DNA of 64,000 bases from Paracidovorax citrulli (GTDB lineage Bacteria; Pseudomonadota; Gammaproteobacteria; Burkholderiales; Burkholderiaceae_C): contig NZ_FNEY01000001.1 of the NCBI RefSeq assembly GCF_900100305.1, forward strand, positions 1-64,000, given 5' to 3'. The notes below the pieces were generated by a model. It was not told the origin of the DNA. It saw only the letters and a program-made list of their open reading frames with translations, and did no database searches. The translations under genes were made by a program, and so were the position numbers. This document shows positions 19,232 through 28,511 of this stretch, piece after piece. The number at the start of each line of letters is the position of its first letter. Position 1 is the first letter of the stretch.

Positions 19232-20097
19232 GCCTCGGCCTCCACGGCATTGCGCAGCACGCCCACGCCGTCCACTTCCACCTCGACCACGTCGCCGGGT
19301 TGCAGGAACCGCGGCGGATCGAAGCGGATGCCCGCGCCGGTGGGCGTGCCGGTCACGACAACGTCGCCGGGCTCCAGCGTGGTGAAGGTGGAGAGGTAGT
19401 GGATGAGCTGCGCGAAATCGAACATGAGGTGCTCGGTCGTGTCGTCCTGCCGTGTCTCGCCGTTGACGCGCGTGCGCACGCGCAGCCGTCCGTAGCCCTG
19501 CGGGAATTCGTCGGCCGTGGCGATCCAGGGGCCCATCGCGCCGGAGGCATGGAAGTTCTTGCCCTGCGTGACGTTGAATTTGGCGTGGTGCACCCAGTCG
19601 CGCACCGTGCCCTCGTTCACGCAGGTGAGCCCGGCGATGTGGCGCAGCGCGTCCTCGCGCGCGATGCGCCGACCGCCGCGGCCTATCACGAGGCCGATCT
19701 CGCCCTCGTAGTCGAGTTGCCGCGATTCGTGCGGCTGCAGCAGCGGCCTTCCGTGGCCGACGAACGAATCCGGCACGCGCAGGAAGATGCTCGGGTAGCG
19801 CGGCAGATCGCTGCCGTCGCGGTACTCGGCATTGCGGTGCGCGTAGTTCACGCCGATGCAGAAGATCTTGCGCGGCGCTGGGACCGGCGGCAGCAGCGTG
19901 ACGCTGTCCAGCGCATGGTCGGGAGCGGTCGCGCCCGCGAGCACCTCGCGCGCCTGCGCCAGCGCCGCCTCGCCGCCTTCGAGCAGCGCGAGCACGCTGC
20001 CGAACGCGGGCAGGCGCCGGCCCAGATCGACGATGCCGTCCGGCGTGGCGGCGCCCCAGCGTACCTGGCCGCCTGTGAGAAAGGAAAGAAGCTTCAT
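19228..20097 (-). CDS. FAH-family hydrolase/isomerase (HpaG-like)
   Basis: A 289-residue FAH-family enzyme. The catalytic core is intact: IFCIGVNYAHRNAE, YPSIFLRVPDSFVGHG, metal ligands in DYEGEIGLVIG, GKNFHASGAMGPWI and VVTGTPTGAGIR. Family members hydrolyse or decarboxylate beta-diketone and oxo-acid products of ring cleavage. It overlaps its neighbours by four bases at each end, so it is translationally coupled to both. In the homoprotocatechuate pathway this position belongs to the isomerase/decarboxylase HpaG, but the sequence alone does not fix the substrate. The ATG at 20097 is preceded by AAGGAAAG. Confidence 0.82.
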   Translation of the reverse strand: MKLLSFLTGGQVRWGAATPDGIVDLGRRLPAFGSVLALLEGGEAALAQAREVLAGATAPDHALDSVTLLPPVPAPRKIFCIGVNYAHRNAEYRDGSDLPRYPSIFLRVPDSFVGHGRPLLQPHESRQLDYEGEIGLVIGRGGRRIAREDALRHIAGLTCVNEGTVRDWVHHAKFNVTQGKNFHASGAMGPWIATADEFPQGYGRLRVRTRVNGETRQDDTTEHLMFDFAQLIHYLSTFTTLEPGDVVVTGTPTGAGIRFDPPRFLQPGDVVEVEVDGVGVLRNAVEAEA

Positions 20098-20984
20098 GGC
20101 GTGTCGAATCCGAAGAGCCGTGCCGGGTTGGTGACGAGGATGCGCTCGCGCACGGCGGCGTCGGGCGCGAAGCGGTAGAGCAGTTCCAGCAGGCTGCCCT
20201 CGTTGGGCGGCTGCCTGACCGAGACGGGATGCGGCCAGTCGCTGCCCCAGATGCAGCGCTCCGGCGCCGCCGCGATCAGCCGCTGCGCGAGCGGCACCAC
20301 GTCGTTCCAGGGCGGGCCCTCGTGCGAGAGCTTCTCGGACAGCGACAGCATGACCCAGTAATTGCCGCGCGCGAGCAGCTCCCGCATGCAGGCGAGGTTC
20401 GGGTCCGCCTCGCCGAGCGCCGGGTCCGCGCGGCCCATGTGGTCCATGACCACCGGCACGTCGCGCAGCGCGTCGAAGGCGCGCATCTGCCCGGCGATCC
20501 CGGAAGGCTCGGGCTGCACCTTCACGTACCAGCCCAGTTCGCGCACGCGCGACAGGGCGCGGTCCATCTGGTCGGCCGTGAACTGGATGCCGAGGCCACC
20601 GCGCGTGAAACGCGCACCGCGCACGCCCGCATCGTGGAGCGTCTGCAGGTAGGCGTCGTCGCGCTCCAGCAGCACGGCGGCGTTGGCGCAGCCCATGTAG
20701 CGGCGCGGACCGTCCGCGTTGAGCGCGGCGAGTGCGTCCAGCACCACCGCATGGTCGGCACCGTAGGTGGTGGCCTGCACGATCACGCCGCGCGCGATGC
20801 CCAGCGTGGCGTGCAGCCGCTGCGCGACCTCCCACGTGGCCGTGGGCATCTCGTAGGCCGCGCCGGCGCGCACGGGGTAGCGGTCGCGCGGGCCGAAGAC
20901 GTGGAACTGGCTGTCGCAGGCCAGTGGCGGCGGCAGCGGCACGGGCGCGCGGGGATGGGGATCGAAGGGAAGGTAGTCGGGCAT
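20094..20984 (-). CDS. Amidohydrolase (2-pyrone-4,6-dicarboxylate hydrolase-like)
   Basis: A 296-residue TIM-barrel amidohydrolase of the LigI-like/COG3618 group. Seen: CDSQFHVFGPRDRYPVR in place of the usual HxH strand, GVIVQATTYGADH, FTRGGLGIQFTADQ, VMDHMGRADP, and the terminal metal site CIWGSDWPHP. These enzymes open lactones such as 2-pyrone-4,6-dicarboxylate. I chose the ATG at 20984; the frame extends 22 codons further. The gene overlaps the FAH gene by four bases. The lactone it acts on cannot be read from sequence. Confidence 0.8.
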   Translation of the reverse strand: MPDYLPFDPHPRAPVPLPPPLACDSQFHVFGPRDRYPVRAGAAYEMPTATWEVAQRLHATLGIARGVIVQATTYGADHAVVLDALAALNADGPRRYMGCANAAVLLERDDAYLQTLHDAGVRGARFTRGGLGIQFTADQMDRALSRVRELGWYVKVQPEPSGIAGQMRAFDALRDVPVVMDHMGRADPALGEADPNLACMRELLARGNYWVMLSLSEKLSHEGPPWNDVVPLAQRLIAAAPERCIWGSDWPHPVSVRQPPNEGSLLELLYRFAPDAAVRERILVTNPARLFGFDTP

Positions 20985-21030
20985 CGGGTCGTTTTCAATG
21001 CGTGGACGATTGAGAGGGCACGGGCGCGGC

Positions 21031-21075
21031 GCCGCATCGCGGGCGGTCAAGATGCGGCAACGACGCCAGAAGGGA
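21031..21075. repeat. Hairpin repeat, copy A (partial)
   Basis: This is a partial copy of the repeat seen complete at 48991-49070, with the right arm GATGCGGCAACGACGCCAGA intact. It lies in the gap between RidA and amidohydrolase genes. Confidence 0.65.
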
Positions 21076-21089
21076 CGCGGGAGCCGCTC

Positions 21090-21515
21090 TCAGGCGATAT
21101 AGGCCGTGAAGCTGCACTCTATGAGCTTGCCCATGTCGAGATCGGGCGCGTGGATCGCGTGGCGCGCGGGGCGCGAGGCCGGGTCGGGGAACATCTCGAG
21201 CCAGGGCGCGTTGAGCGCGGGCCGCTGGCTGCGGTCCTTCATCCAGACCGTGACCTTCACGACATCGGCCGTGCTGCCGCCCGCGGCCTCCACGATGCGG
21301 CGCAGGTTGTCCAGCATGAAGCGGCACTGCGCCTCGATCGTGGGAGCCGCCGCGCCCGTGGCCGGGTCGGTGCCCAGCACGCTGCCGCTCTCCACGAGCG
21401 GGCCGACGCGGCAGGCCGCGGGGATGGGGTTCCTGTGGCTGAAGCCTTCCACGTAGATGCTCGTGCGCGCGGCGGGCGCCGGGGCCCCCTGCGCTGCCGT
21501 CTGCGCGGGCGTCAT
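21090..21515 (-). CDS. RidA/YjgF-family protein (possible deaminase)
   Basis: A 141-residue RidA-family protein: SIYVEGFSHRNPIPAACRVG at the start, then TIEAQCRFMLDNLRRIVEAAGGSTADVVKVTVWMKD and a C-terminal HAIHAPDLDMGKLIECSFTA. RidA proteins hydrolyse enamine/imine intermediates; some are 2-aminomuconate deaminases. The arginine of canonical RidA near the end is not obvious, so a specialised substrate is likely. It overlaps the Bug-protein stop by four bases (ATGA). Clustering with hydratase, aldolase and FAH hydrolase hints at an amino-substituted ring-cleavage product, which is inference. Confidence 0.8.
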   Translation of the reverse strand: MTPAQTAAQGAPAPAARTSIYVEGFSHRNPIPAACRVGPLVESGSVLGTDPATGAAAPTIEAQCRFMLDNLRRIVEAAGGSTADVVKVTVWMKDRSQRPALNAPWLEMFPDPASRPARHAIHAPDLDMGKLIECSFTAYIA

Positions 21516-22498
21516 TCCGCCGTGATGCCGGCCTGCCGGATGATCGGTGTCCATCGCTGGTCTTCCTGGGTGAGGTACTGGGTGAATTGCCGGGGCGTGC
21601 TGCCGCGGGCCTCGGAGCCGAGCACGCGGAATTTCTCCTGCACGGCGGGATCGGCGAGCACGGCGCGCAGGGCTTCGGAGAAGCGGTCCACCACCGGCTG
21701 GGGCGTGCCGCGCGGCGCGAGCACGCCGGTGAAGGTTTCGGCGCTGAAATCCGCGAAGCCCGATTCGCGCAGCGTGGGCACGTCGGGCAGTTGCGGCAAC
21801 CGCTCGCGCGAGGTGACGGCCAGGGCGCGCGTGCGGCCCCCCTGGATGAAGGGCTGCGCTACCGAGATCTGGTCGAAGTTGAACTGCACCTGCCCGCCGA
21901 GCAGGTCGGTGGTGGCCGGGGCATTGCCCTTGTAGTGCACGGTGAGCCACTTCGCGCCGCTCTCGCGCTGCAGGTATTCGCTCACGAGATGGTTGGTGGT
22001 GCCCGCGCCCGGGGAGGCCATGGTGATGTTGCCGCCGCCCGCGCGCGCCGCTGCGAGCAGGTCGGCCAGCGTGCGGTAGGGCGTGGACGGATGCACCTGC
22101 AGCACCAGCGGCGTGAAGGACACCGAACTCACCGGCGCGAAATCCTTCTTCCAGTCGTAGGCGTTGCGGCGGAAGATGAGCGGCGAGAACAGGATCGGCC
22201 CGTTCGCGCCCATGAAGAACGTATAGCCGTCGGGCGCGGACCTGGCGACGGCCTCGCCCGCGATGAGCCCGCCCGCGCCGGGGCGGTTTTCCACGACGAA
22301 CGGCTGGCCCAGCCGCGCCTGCAGTTGCTCGCTGATGATGCGCGCCGCGCCGTCCACGTTGCCGCCGGGCGGGTAGGGCAGCACCAGTTTCACGGGTTTG
22401 TCGGGCCAGTTGCCGGGCTGTGCCGCCGCGGGGCCCGCCAGCAGCGCGGCGGTGGCGGCGAGGCCTGCCGCGCCGCGCAGGATGAGGCGTCTGTGCAT
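21512..22498 (-). CDS. Bug-family periplasmic solute-binding protein (TctC-like)
   Basis: A 328-residue extracytoplasmic receptor. It has an Arg-rich signal peptide (MHRRLILRGAAGL, cleaved after about 26 residues) and the family pattern: WPDKPVKLVLPYPPGGNVDGAARI, VVENRPGAGGLIAGEAVA, APDGYTFF, ASPGAGTTNHL and LLGGQVQFNFD. Bug proteins bind carboxylates for tripartite transporters, but no TctA/TctB genes are nearby, as is common in Burkholderiales. AGGAG lies upstream of the ATG. It heads the catabolic operon and diverges from the flavin reductase gene, so it probably binds the pathway's substrate. Confidence 0.9.
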   Translation of the reverse strand: MHRRLILRGAAGLAATAALLAGPAAAQPGNWPDKPVKLVLPYPPGGNVDGAARIISEQLQARLGQPFVVENRPGAGGLIAGEAVARSAPDGYTFFMGANGPILFSPLIFRRNAYDWKKDFAPVSSVSFTPLVLQVHPSTPYRTLADLLAAARAGGGNITMASPGAGTTNHLVSEYLQRESGAKWLTVHYKGNAPATTDLLGGQVQFNFDQISVAQPFIQGGRTRALAVTSRERLPQLPDVPTLRESGFADFSAETFTGVLAPRGTPQPVVDRFSEALRAVLADPAVQEKFRVLGSEARGSTPRQFTQYLTQEDQRWTPIIRQAGITAE

Positions 22499-22751
22499 GG
22501 GTTTTGTCTCCTGTCTCGTTGCAGGCGGCCGGTGCCCATCGGGGTCTTCGCGGCCGTTGGACCCATCGTAGGAAGCGGTCCCTGCCGCAGCAATGCGCCC
22601 GCGTCGCAAGAGTCCGCGATGTGGAACAAATCGGCGATTGGGCGGCCCGGGCGGCGGCTACCCTTTCCACAATGCCGGCAGCCCCCGGTTGCCGCCGCCA
22701 GTGCGGCGCCCGGCGGGTTCCTACCCACCCGACTGCACCCGCCGCACTGCC

Positions 22752-23384
22752 ATGACCGATACCCTCGACGCCGCCGATCTCGGCCCCGAAGCCACCTATC
22801 GCCTCCTGAGCGGCATCGTCGTGCCGCGCCCCATCGCGTGGATCAGCACGCTGTCCGAAACCGGCGTGGTGAATCTCGCGCCGTTTTCCTGCTTCACCTT
22901 CGTCTCCAACAAGCCGCCGCTGCTGGGCGTGAACATCGGGCGCAAGGCCGGGCGGCGCAAGGACACGGGCACGCACATCCTCGCGCGCCGCGAGTTCGTG
23001 GTGAACATCGGCCACGGCGGGCAATTGCAGCAGATCCACGAGAGCAGCGCGGAACACCCGCCCGAGGTCAGCGAGGCCGATCTGCTGGGCCTGGCCACGG
23101 CACCGGGAGAGGCCGTCGCGGTGCCGCGGATCGCCGACGCCGGCGTCGCGATGGAGTGCCGCCTGTCGCAGGTGATCCCGTTCGGCGATACGGGCGCGGA
23201 GTTCTTCGTGGGCGAGGTGCTGCGCTTCCACGTGCGCGAGGGGCTGCTGCGGGACGGCAAGATCGACACGCTCGCGCTCGACCCCGTCTGCCGCATCGGT
23301 GGGCCGAACTACGCCACGCTCGGGCGCGTGGTGACGCTGCGCACCATGCCGCAGACCGCCAAGACCGTGACCACGGCGCAGTGA
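22752..23384 (+). CDS. Flavin reductase-like FMN-binding protein
   Basis: A 210-residue split-barrel flavoprotein. YRLLSGIVVPRPIAWISTLSE, NLAPFSCFTFVSNKPPLLGV, HILARREFVVNIG and DPVCRIGGPNYATLG are typical of the DIM6/NTAB-type flavin reductase group. It may supply reduced flavin to a monooxygenase, but no oxygenase is encoded nearby. The ATG at 22752 is chosen because the domain begins within 20 residues; the frame itself runs further upstream. It diverges from the Bug-protein gene across about 250 bases and precedes the iclR-type gene by 16 bases. Confidence 0.83.
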   Translation: MTDTLDAADLGPEATYRLLSGIVVPRPIAWISTLSETGVVNLAPFSCFTFVSNKPPLLGVNIGRKAGRRKDTGTHILARREFVVNIGHGGQLQQIHESSAEHPPEVSEADLLGLATAPGEAVAVPRIADAGVAMECRLSQVIPFGDTGAEFFVGEVLRFHVREGLLRDGKIDTLALDPVCRIGGPNYATLGRVVTLRTMPQTAKTVTTAQ

Positions 23385-23400
23385 GCGCGGGGCAGCGCGC

Positions 23401-24210
23401 ATGTCCCGCTCTCCTCCCGACACTGACGTCCCGCGCGACGGCGCGCAGAGCGTGCGCCGCGCCATCGCGGTGCTGCGCATCGTCGCGGGGGGGCAGGAAA
23501 GCGGCGTGCGGCTGATCGACGTCTCGCTGGCCACGGGGCTCAACCGCCCCACGGCGCACCGCCTGCTGCGCGCGCTGGTGCAGGAGGGCGCGGTGGAGCA
23601 GGACGCGGCCACGCGCCGCTACCGCATCGGCCGGGAGGTCTCGCTCATGGGGCTGGCGCGGCCCGCGGGCTTTCCGCTGCGCGCGATCGCCGCGCCGCAC
23701 CTGCGGCACCTGGGAGAAACGCTGGGAGAAACCGCCTTCCTCACCATCCGCCAGGGCGATGATTCGGTGTGCCTGGATCGGGCCATCGGCAGCTACCCCG
23801 TCAAGGTGCTGTCCATCGACGTGGGCGCGCGCCGGCTGCTGGGAGTGGGCGTGAGCGGCGTGGTGCTGCTCGCCGCGCTGGATGCCGCGGAGGCCGCGGA
23901 GATCCTCGGGCGCAACGCCGCCCGCCTGCGGGCCCTGCGGCTCGATGCCGCGGACGTGCTGGAGCGCTGCGCGCAGGCGCGCGCACTGGGCCATGCCTAT
24001 GCGCCCGTGGGCGTGGTGCGCGGCACGCGCGCGGTGGCCGTACCGGTGCGCACGCCCGCCGGCCGCACGGTGGCGGCGATCGCCGTCACGGCGATCACCT
24101 CGCGCCTGACCGAGGCGCGCCTGCCGCAGGTGGTGCAGGCCATGCAGGCGCAGGCCGGAGACATCGGCCGCGAGGCACAGGCGCGCGGCCTCGGCGGCAC
24201 CCCTCAATAG
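23401..24210 (+). CDS. IclR-family transcriptional regulator
   Basis: A 269-residue regulator. The N-terminal winged helix (VRRAIAVLRIVAGGQESGVRLIDVSLATG, NRPTAHRLLRALVQEGAVEQ) is followed by the effector domain (LGETAFLTIRQGDDSVCLDRAIGSYPVKV, LGVGVSGVVLLAAL, GTRAVAVPVRTPAGRTVAAIAV). It lies next to the flavin reductase gene and divergent from the catabolic operon, the usual place for its pathway regulator. The stop overlaps the convergent dehydrogenase gene by seven bases. The inducer is unknown, presumably an aromatic acid or pathway intermediate. Confidence 0.9.
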   Translation: MSRSPPDTDVPRDGAQSVRRAIAVLRIVAGGQESGVRLIDVSLATGLNRPTAHRLLRALVQEGAVEQDAATRRYRIGREVSLMGLARPAGFPLRAIAAPHLRHLGETLGETAFLTIRQGDDSVCLDRAIGSYPVKVLSIDVGARRLLGVGVSGVVLLAALDAAEAAEILGRNAARLRALRLDAADVLERCAQARALGHAYAPVGVVRGTRAVAVPVRTPAGRTVAAIAVTAITSRLTEARLPQVVQAMQAQAGDIGREAQARGLGGTPQ

Positions 24211-25052
24211 CTGTACACCCCCTGGCCCGTCTTGCGGCCCAGGCGCCCCGCGGCCACCATTTCCTTGAGCAGCGGGCAGGGCCGGTACTTGCTGTCGCCG
24301 AACTCTTCCAGATAGACATTCATCACCGCCAGGCACACGTCCAGGCCGATCATGTCGGCCAGCGCCAGCGGGCCGATCGGCTGGTTGCAGCCGAGCTTCA
24401 TGCCGGCGTCGATGTCTTCCGGCGTGGCCAGGCCCTCGGCCAGCACGAAGAAGGCCTCGTTGATCATCGGCACCAGGATGCGGTTCACGACGAAGCCCGG
24501 CGCGTTCTTCACCGTGATGGGGCTCTTGCCCAGGCGCTCGGCCAGCGCCTTCACGGCGTCGTGCGTGGCGTCGCTGGTCTGCAGGCCGCGGATGATCTCC
24601 ACCAGCGCCATCATCGGCACCGGGTTGAAGAAGTGCATGCCGATGAAGCGGTCGGGCCGCGAGGTGGCGGCGGCCAGTTGCGTGATCGAGATCGACGAGG
24701 TGTTGGAGGCCACGATCACATCGGGCGCGGCGATCGCGTCCACCTGCTCGAGGATCTTCACCTTGAGTTCGTGGTTCTCGGTGGCGGCCTCGATGATGAG
24801 CTGCGCGGCCTTCAGGTCGTCGTAGTTCGTCGAGGTCCTGATGCGCGCCAGCGCCGCGTCCTTGTCGGCCGCGGTGATCTTTTCCTTCTTGATGAGCCGG
24901 TCCAGGCTGCCGGACACGGTGGCGAGGCCCTTTTTCACGGCCGCGTCGGAAATGTCCACCATCACCGCGTCGATGCCGGCGACCGCGCAGGCCTGCGCGA
25001 TGCCGTTGCCCATGGTGCCCGCGCCGATGATGCCGACGGTGTTGATCGTCAT
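24204..25052 (-). CDS. 3-hydroxybutyryl-CoA dehydrogenase
   Basis: A 282-residue NAD(P)-dependent dehydrogenase. The N-terminal Rossmann motif GIIGAGTMGNGIAQA, the catalytic HFFNPVPMMALVEIIRG, the substrate motif ASNTSSISIT, and the C-terminal GFVVNRILVPMINEA and NQPIGPLALADMIGLD are all present. It interconverts acetoacetyl-CoA and 3-hydroxybutyryl-CoA, or longer homologues, in fatty-acid, PHB or phenylacetate metabolism. A perfect AGGAGG precedes the ATG at 25052. It follows the ABC permease gene by 56 bases on the same strand and might share its transcript. Confidence 0.94.
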   Translation of the reverse strand: MTINTVGIIGAGTMGNGIAQACAVAGIDAVMVDISDAAVKKGLATVSGSLDRLIKKEKITAADKDAALARIRTSTNYDDLKAAQLIIEAATENHELKVKILEQVDAIAAPDVIVASNTSSISITQLAAATSRPDRFIGMHFFNPVPMMALVEIIRGLQTSDATHDAVKALAERLGKSPITVKNAPGFVVNRILVPMINEAFFVLAEGLATPEDIDAGMKLGCNQPIGPLALADMIGLDVCLAVMNVYLEEFGDSKYRPCPLLKEMVAAGRLGRKTGQGVYSY

Positions 25053-25108
25053 TGGGAATCCTCCTGAAGAACGAGTGGAAAAGACAAAAGAAAGGACAGC
25101 GGAAAAAC

Positions 25109-25924
25109 CTATTTCGCGAAGCGCCGCCGCGTGAGCGCGAGCGCGATCCAGAACGAGACCAGCGCGGTGAGGCCCACCACCAGCCCGTGGCGCAGCGGAT
25201 GGGCGGGCCACTGGTCCATGAAGAGCGGCCGCACCAATTCGACCACGTTGGTGAGCGGCAGCCAGTCCGACACGCGGCGCACCAGGTCCGGCAACTGTTC
25301 GCGCGGGAAGAACACGCCCGACAGGAACATCATCGGCGTGAGCACCAGGGTGAAGTAGTAGGTGAAGAAGTCGTAGCCCTTGGCCAGGGCGTTGAAGATG
25401 AGCGCGATGCTGGAGAACATCACGCCCGCCAGCAGCAATACGGGCCACGCGATCAGCAGCTTCGGGCTGTGGCTGATGCCGAGCGCCAGCATCACCCCCA
25501 TGATCGCCGTCACGGTGAAGAACGCCTTGAACGCGGCCCAGAGCATCTCGGCCAGCACCACGTCGTCCAGGCCCACGGGGGCGTTCATGATGCCGTCCCA
25601 GGTCTTCTGCACGTGCATGCGGGAGAACGCGGAGTAGAGCGCCTCGAAGCTCGCCGCGTTCATCGCGCTCATGCAGATCGAGCCGCTGGCCAGGAACAGG
25701 ATGTAGGGCACCGCATGCCCGCCCACGTTCACCTGGCCCACCAGCGCCCCCATGCCGTAACCGAAGGCCACCAGCCACATCAGCGGCTCGGCGATGTTGC
25801 CCAGCAGGCTCGGCACCGCGAGCTTGCGCCACACGAGCAGGTTGCGCAGGAACACGGGCCACCAGCGCGCGGTGGGCGCGGGCGGGCGCCAGTGGCTGGG
25901 CGTGGAAGGCGTGGGAGAGTCCAT
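25109..25924 (-). CDS. ABC-2 type exporter permease (NodJ-like)
   Basis: A 271-residue inner-membrane protein with about six membrane segments. The start WWPVFLRNLLVWRKLAVPSLLGNIAEPLMWLVAFGYGMG, the VPYILFLASGSICMSAMNAASFEALYSAF core, and MMFLSGVFFPREQLPD match NodJ/DrrB-type permeases that pair with a NodI-type ATPase. The partner lies 68 bases upstream on the same strand. Outside rhizobia such pairs export varied lipids or oligosaccharides; the cargo is unknown here. Confidence 0.88.
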   Translation of the reverse strand: MDSPTPSTPSHWRPPAPTARWWPVFLRNLLVWRKLAVPSLLGNIAEPLMWLVAFGYGMGALVGQVNVGGHAVPYILFLASGSICMSAMNAASFEALYSAFSRMHVQKTWDGIMNAPVGLDDVVLAEMLWAAFKAFFTVTAIMGVMLALGISHSPKLLIAWPVLLLAGVMFSSIALIFNALAKGYDFFTYYFTLVLTPMMFLSGVFFPREQLPDLVRRVSDWLPLTNVVELVRPLFMDQWPAHPLRHGLVVGLTALVSFWIALALTRRRFAK

Positions 25925-25992
25925 GGGGTTCGGTCCTGGAGGCGGCGGAAAAAGGAAAGGGGAGCAGGCTCGGGCACGAGGGCGGCAGCCCC

Positions 25993-26940
25993 TCACTCGC
26001 GGATCTGGCGGCCGGTGAGCTTGAGGAACAGGTCCTCCAGGTTGGCGGGGCGGTGCAGGCGGCGCAGCTGCGGATGCGTGTCGAGCGCGGCGAGCAGCGG
26101 GCGTGCATCCTGCGTGTAGAAGAACACCGTCTCGCCGCTCACTTCCACGCGCGCCGCGAGCGGGCGCAGCGCGGCGTCTTCGGCCAGCGCCAGCGCGCCC
26201 TGGCCGTACACCTCGACCACGTCGCTCTCCAGGTGCCCGGCGATCAGTTCGCGCGGGCGGCCCTCGGCGATCTTGCGGCCGTGGTCCAGCACCAGCAGCC
26301 GCGTGCACAGGCGCTCGGCCTCGTCCATGAAGTGGGTGGTGAGCAGGATCGACTTGCCCTGCTGCTGCAGCAACTGCTGCAGGCGTTCCCACATCAGGTG
26401 GCGGGCCTGCGGGTCCAGGCCCGTGGTGGGCTCGTCGAGCAGCAGCAGCGCGGGATCGTTCACCAGCGCCCGCGCGAGCGAGAGGCGCCGCTTCATGCCG
26501 CCCGAGAGTTCGCCCGGCTTCGCACCGGCCTTGTGGGAGAGGGCGGCGAACTCCAGCAGCCGCGGCACGCGCTCGTCCATCGTCCGTCCGCGCAGGCCGA
26601 AGTAGCGGCCGAACACGTGCAGGTTCTCCGCGCAGGTGAAATCCGGGTCGAGAGTGTCGAACTGCGTCACCACGCCCAGCTGCGCCTTGATGGCGCGCGC
26701 GTCCCGCGGCATGAGCAGCGGCGCGCCGCCGCCCGGCGGGTGGAAGCGCACGCTGCCTTCGTCGGGCGCCGTGAGGCCCAGGCACATGCGCAGCGTGGTG
26801 GTCTTGCCCGCGCCGTTGGGCCCGATCACGCCCAGGCATTCGCCCGGCGCGATGGACAGCGACAGGTCGTCCACCACGGCGGTGCCGCCGTAGCGCTTGC
26901 GCAGGTGGGCGATCTCGAAAAGCGGGGAGGATGTGGCCAT
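25993..26940 (-). CDS. ABC exporter ATP-binding protein (NodI-like)
   Basis: A 315-residue ATPase: Walker [12 protein letters not shown]-loop [14 protein letters not shown], signature [15 protein letters not shown], Walker [14 protein letters not shown], and H-loop [13 protein letters not shown]. The C-terminal extension resembles the DrrA/NodI group. The ATG at 26940 opens at the domain start; an in-frame alternative lies 15 codons upstream. It pairs with the permease downstream and diverges from purT over 62 bases. Confidence 0.92.
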
Positions 26941-27002
26941 GGCGTCTATTATTGGCCGCCCTTTCGCCTTCCCCTTCTCCTTCACCTTCCTTCGACGATC
27001 AC

Positions 27003-28247
27003 ATGCCCATCACTCTCGGCACCCCCCTCTCGCCTTCCGCCACCAAAGTCATGCTGCTCGGCTCCGGCGAGCTGGGCAAGGAAGTGCTCATCGCCCTGCA
27101 TCGCCTGGGCGTGGAAACCACGGCGGTGGACCGCTACGACAACGCGCCCGGCCAGCAGGTGGCCCACCATGCGCGCACCATCACCATGAGCGATCCGGCG
27201 CAGCTGAAAGCGCTGATCGAGGCCGAGCGCCCGCACCTGGTCGTGCCCGAGATCGAAGCCATCGCCACGCCCATGCTCGAAGAGCTGGAGGCCGCCGGCA
27301 CCGTGCGCGTGATCCCCACGGCCCGCGCCGCGCGCCTCACCATGGACCGCGAAGGCATCCGCCGCCTGGCCGCGGAGACGCTGGGCCTGCCCACCAGCCC
27401 CTACCGCTTCTGCGATTCGGCCGAGGAACTGCAGGCCGCCATCGACGGCACCGACGGCCAGCCCGCCATCGGTTTTCCCTGCGTGGTGAAGCCGGTGATG
27501 AGCAGCTCCGGCAAGGGCCAGAGCAAGCTGGACGGCCCGGCCGACGTGCAAAAGGCCTGGGACTACGCCATGGCCGGCGGCCGTGTGAGCCATGGCCGTG
27601 TGATCGTCGAGGGCTTCATCGATTTCGAATACGAGATCACCCTGCTCACCGTGCGCGCCCGCGCAGCCGACGGCAGCATCCAGACATCCTTCTGCGAGCC
27701 CATCGGCCACAAGCAGGTCAGCGGCGACTACGTGGAAAGCTGGCAGCCCCAGCCCATGCCGCCGCTCGCGCTGCAGCGCGCCAGGGACATCGCCAGGGCC
27801 GTGACGGACGACCTGGGTCGCGGCCTGGACGGCCAGCCCTCGGGCCAGGGACTGTTCGGCGTGGAACTGTTCGTGAAGGGCGACGAGGTCTGGTTCAGCG
27901 AAGTCAGCCCGCGCCCGCACGACACCGGCCTGGTCACCCTGGCCACGCAGCACCAGAGCGAATTCGAGCTGCACGCCCGGGCCATCCTGGGCCTGCCCGT
28001 CGATACGTCGCTGCGCAACCCCGGCGCCAGCGCCGTGATCTACGGCGGCGTCGATGCGCAAGGCATCGCCTTCGACGGCGTCGATGAAGCCCTGGCCGTG
28101 CCGGGCACCGACCTGCGCCTCTTCGGCAAGCCCGAGAGCTTCGCCCGGCGCCGCATGGGCGTGGCCGTGGCCCGGGCGGACGACGTGGACACGGCGCGCG
28201 CCAATGCGCGGCTGGCGGCGGGCAGGGTGAGGCCGCGCGCGGCGTGA
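27003..28247 (+). CDS. purT: Formate-dependent phosphoribosylglycinamide formyltransferase PurT
   Basis: A 414-residue ATP-grasp enzyme that makes formyl-GAR from GAR, formate and ATP in purine synthesis. Signature segments: [87 protein letters not shown] and SAVIYGG. The length matches the family (about 390-415). The ATG at 27003 follows the divergent ABC ATPase. No other purine genes adjoin. Confidence 0.96.
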
Positions 28248-28326
28248 GCGGCTGGCGGCTGCCGGCCAGCCCGCGGCACCGCCCCCCACGCGTGGCTGTC
28301 AGCGAACCGACTTAAAAGTCGCAGGG

Positions 28327-28352
28327 TGCAACAGCGATGTGCATCCGTTGCA
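28327..28352. promoter_or_regulatory. Inverted repeat upstream of the subtilase-like gene
   Basis: TGCAAC and GTTGCA are set 14 bases apart in the 264-base gap between purT and the subtilase-like gene. It could be an operator for the latter; the evidence is only symmetry and position. Confidence 0.25.
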
Positions 28353-28511
28353 ATGCAGGAGAAATACCGGCGGTGGCGTGATGGAATCCGTCGCCCGGCG
28401 CATGGTGCGCCCGGCCGTCCGGGCCGCGGCGTGACCGCTGGCGGCAGGCTGTGCCTGGACGATTCGATGAACGGATGTCCATGGCGCGAAGCGCCGTACG
28501 AGGTATCTCGG

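Noticed and set aside
17060-19399. A 779-codon plus-strand frame over ohrR, hpaI and hpaH
   Set aside because: It is antisense to three recognisable enzymes and has no motif of its own.
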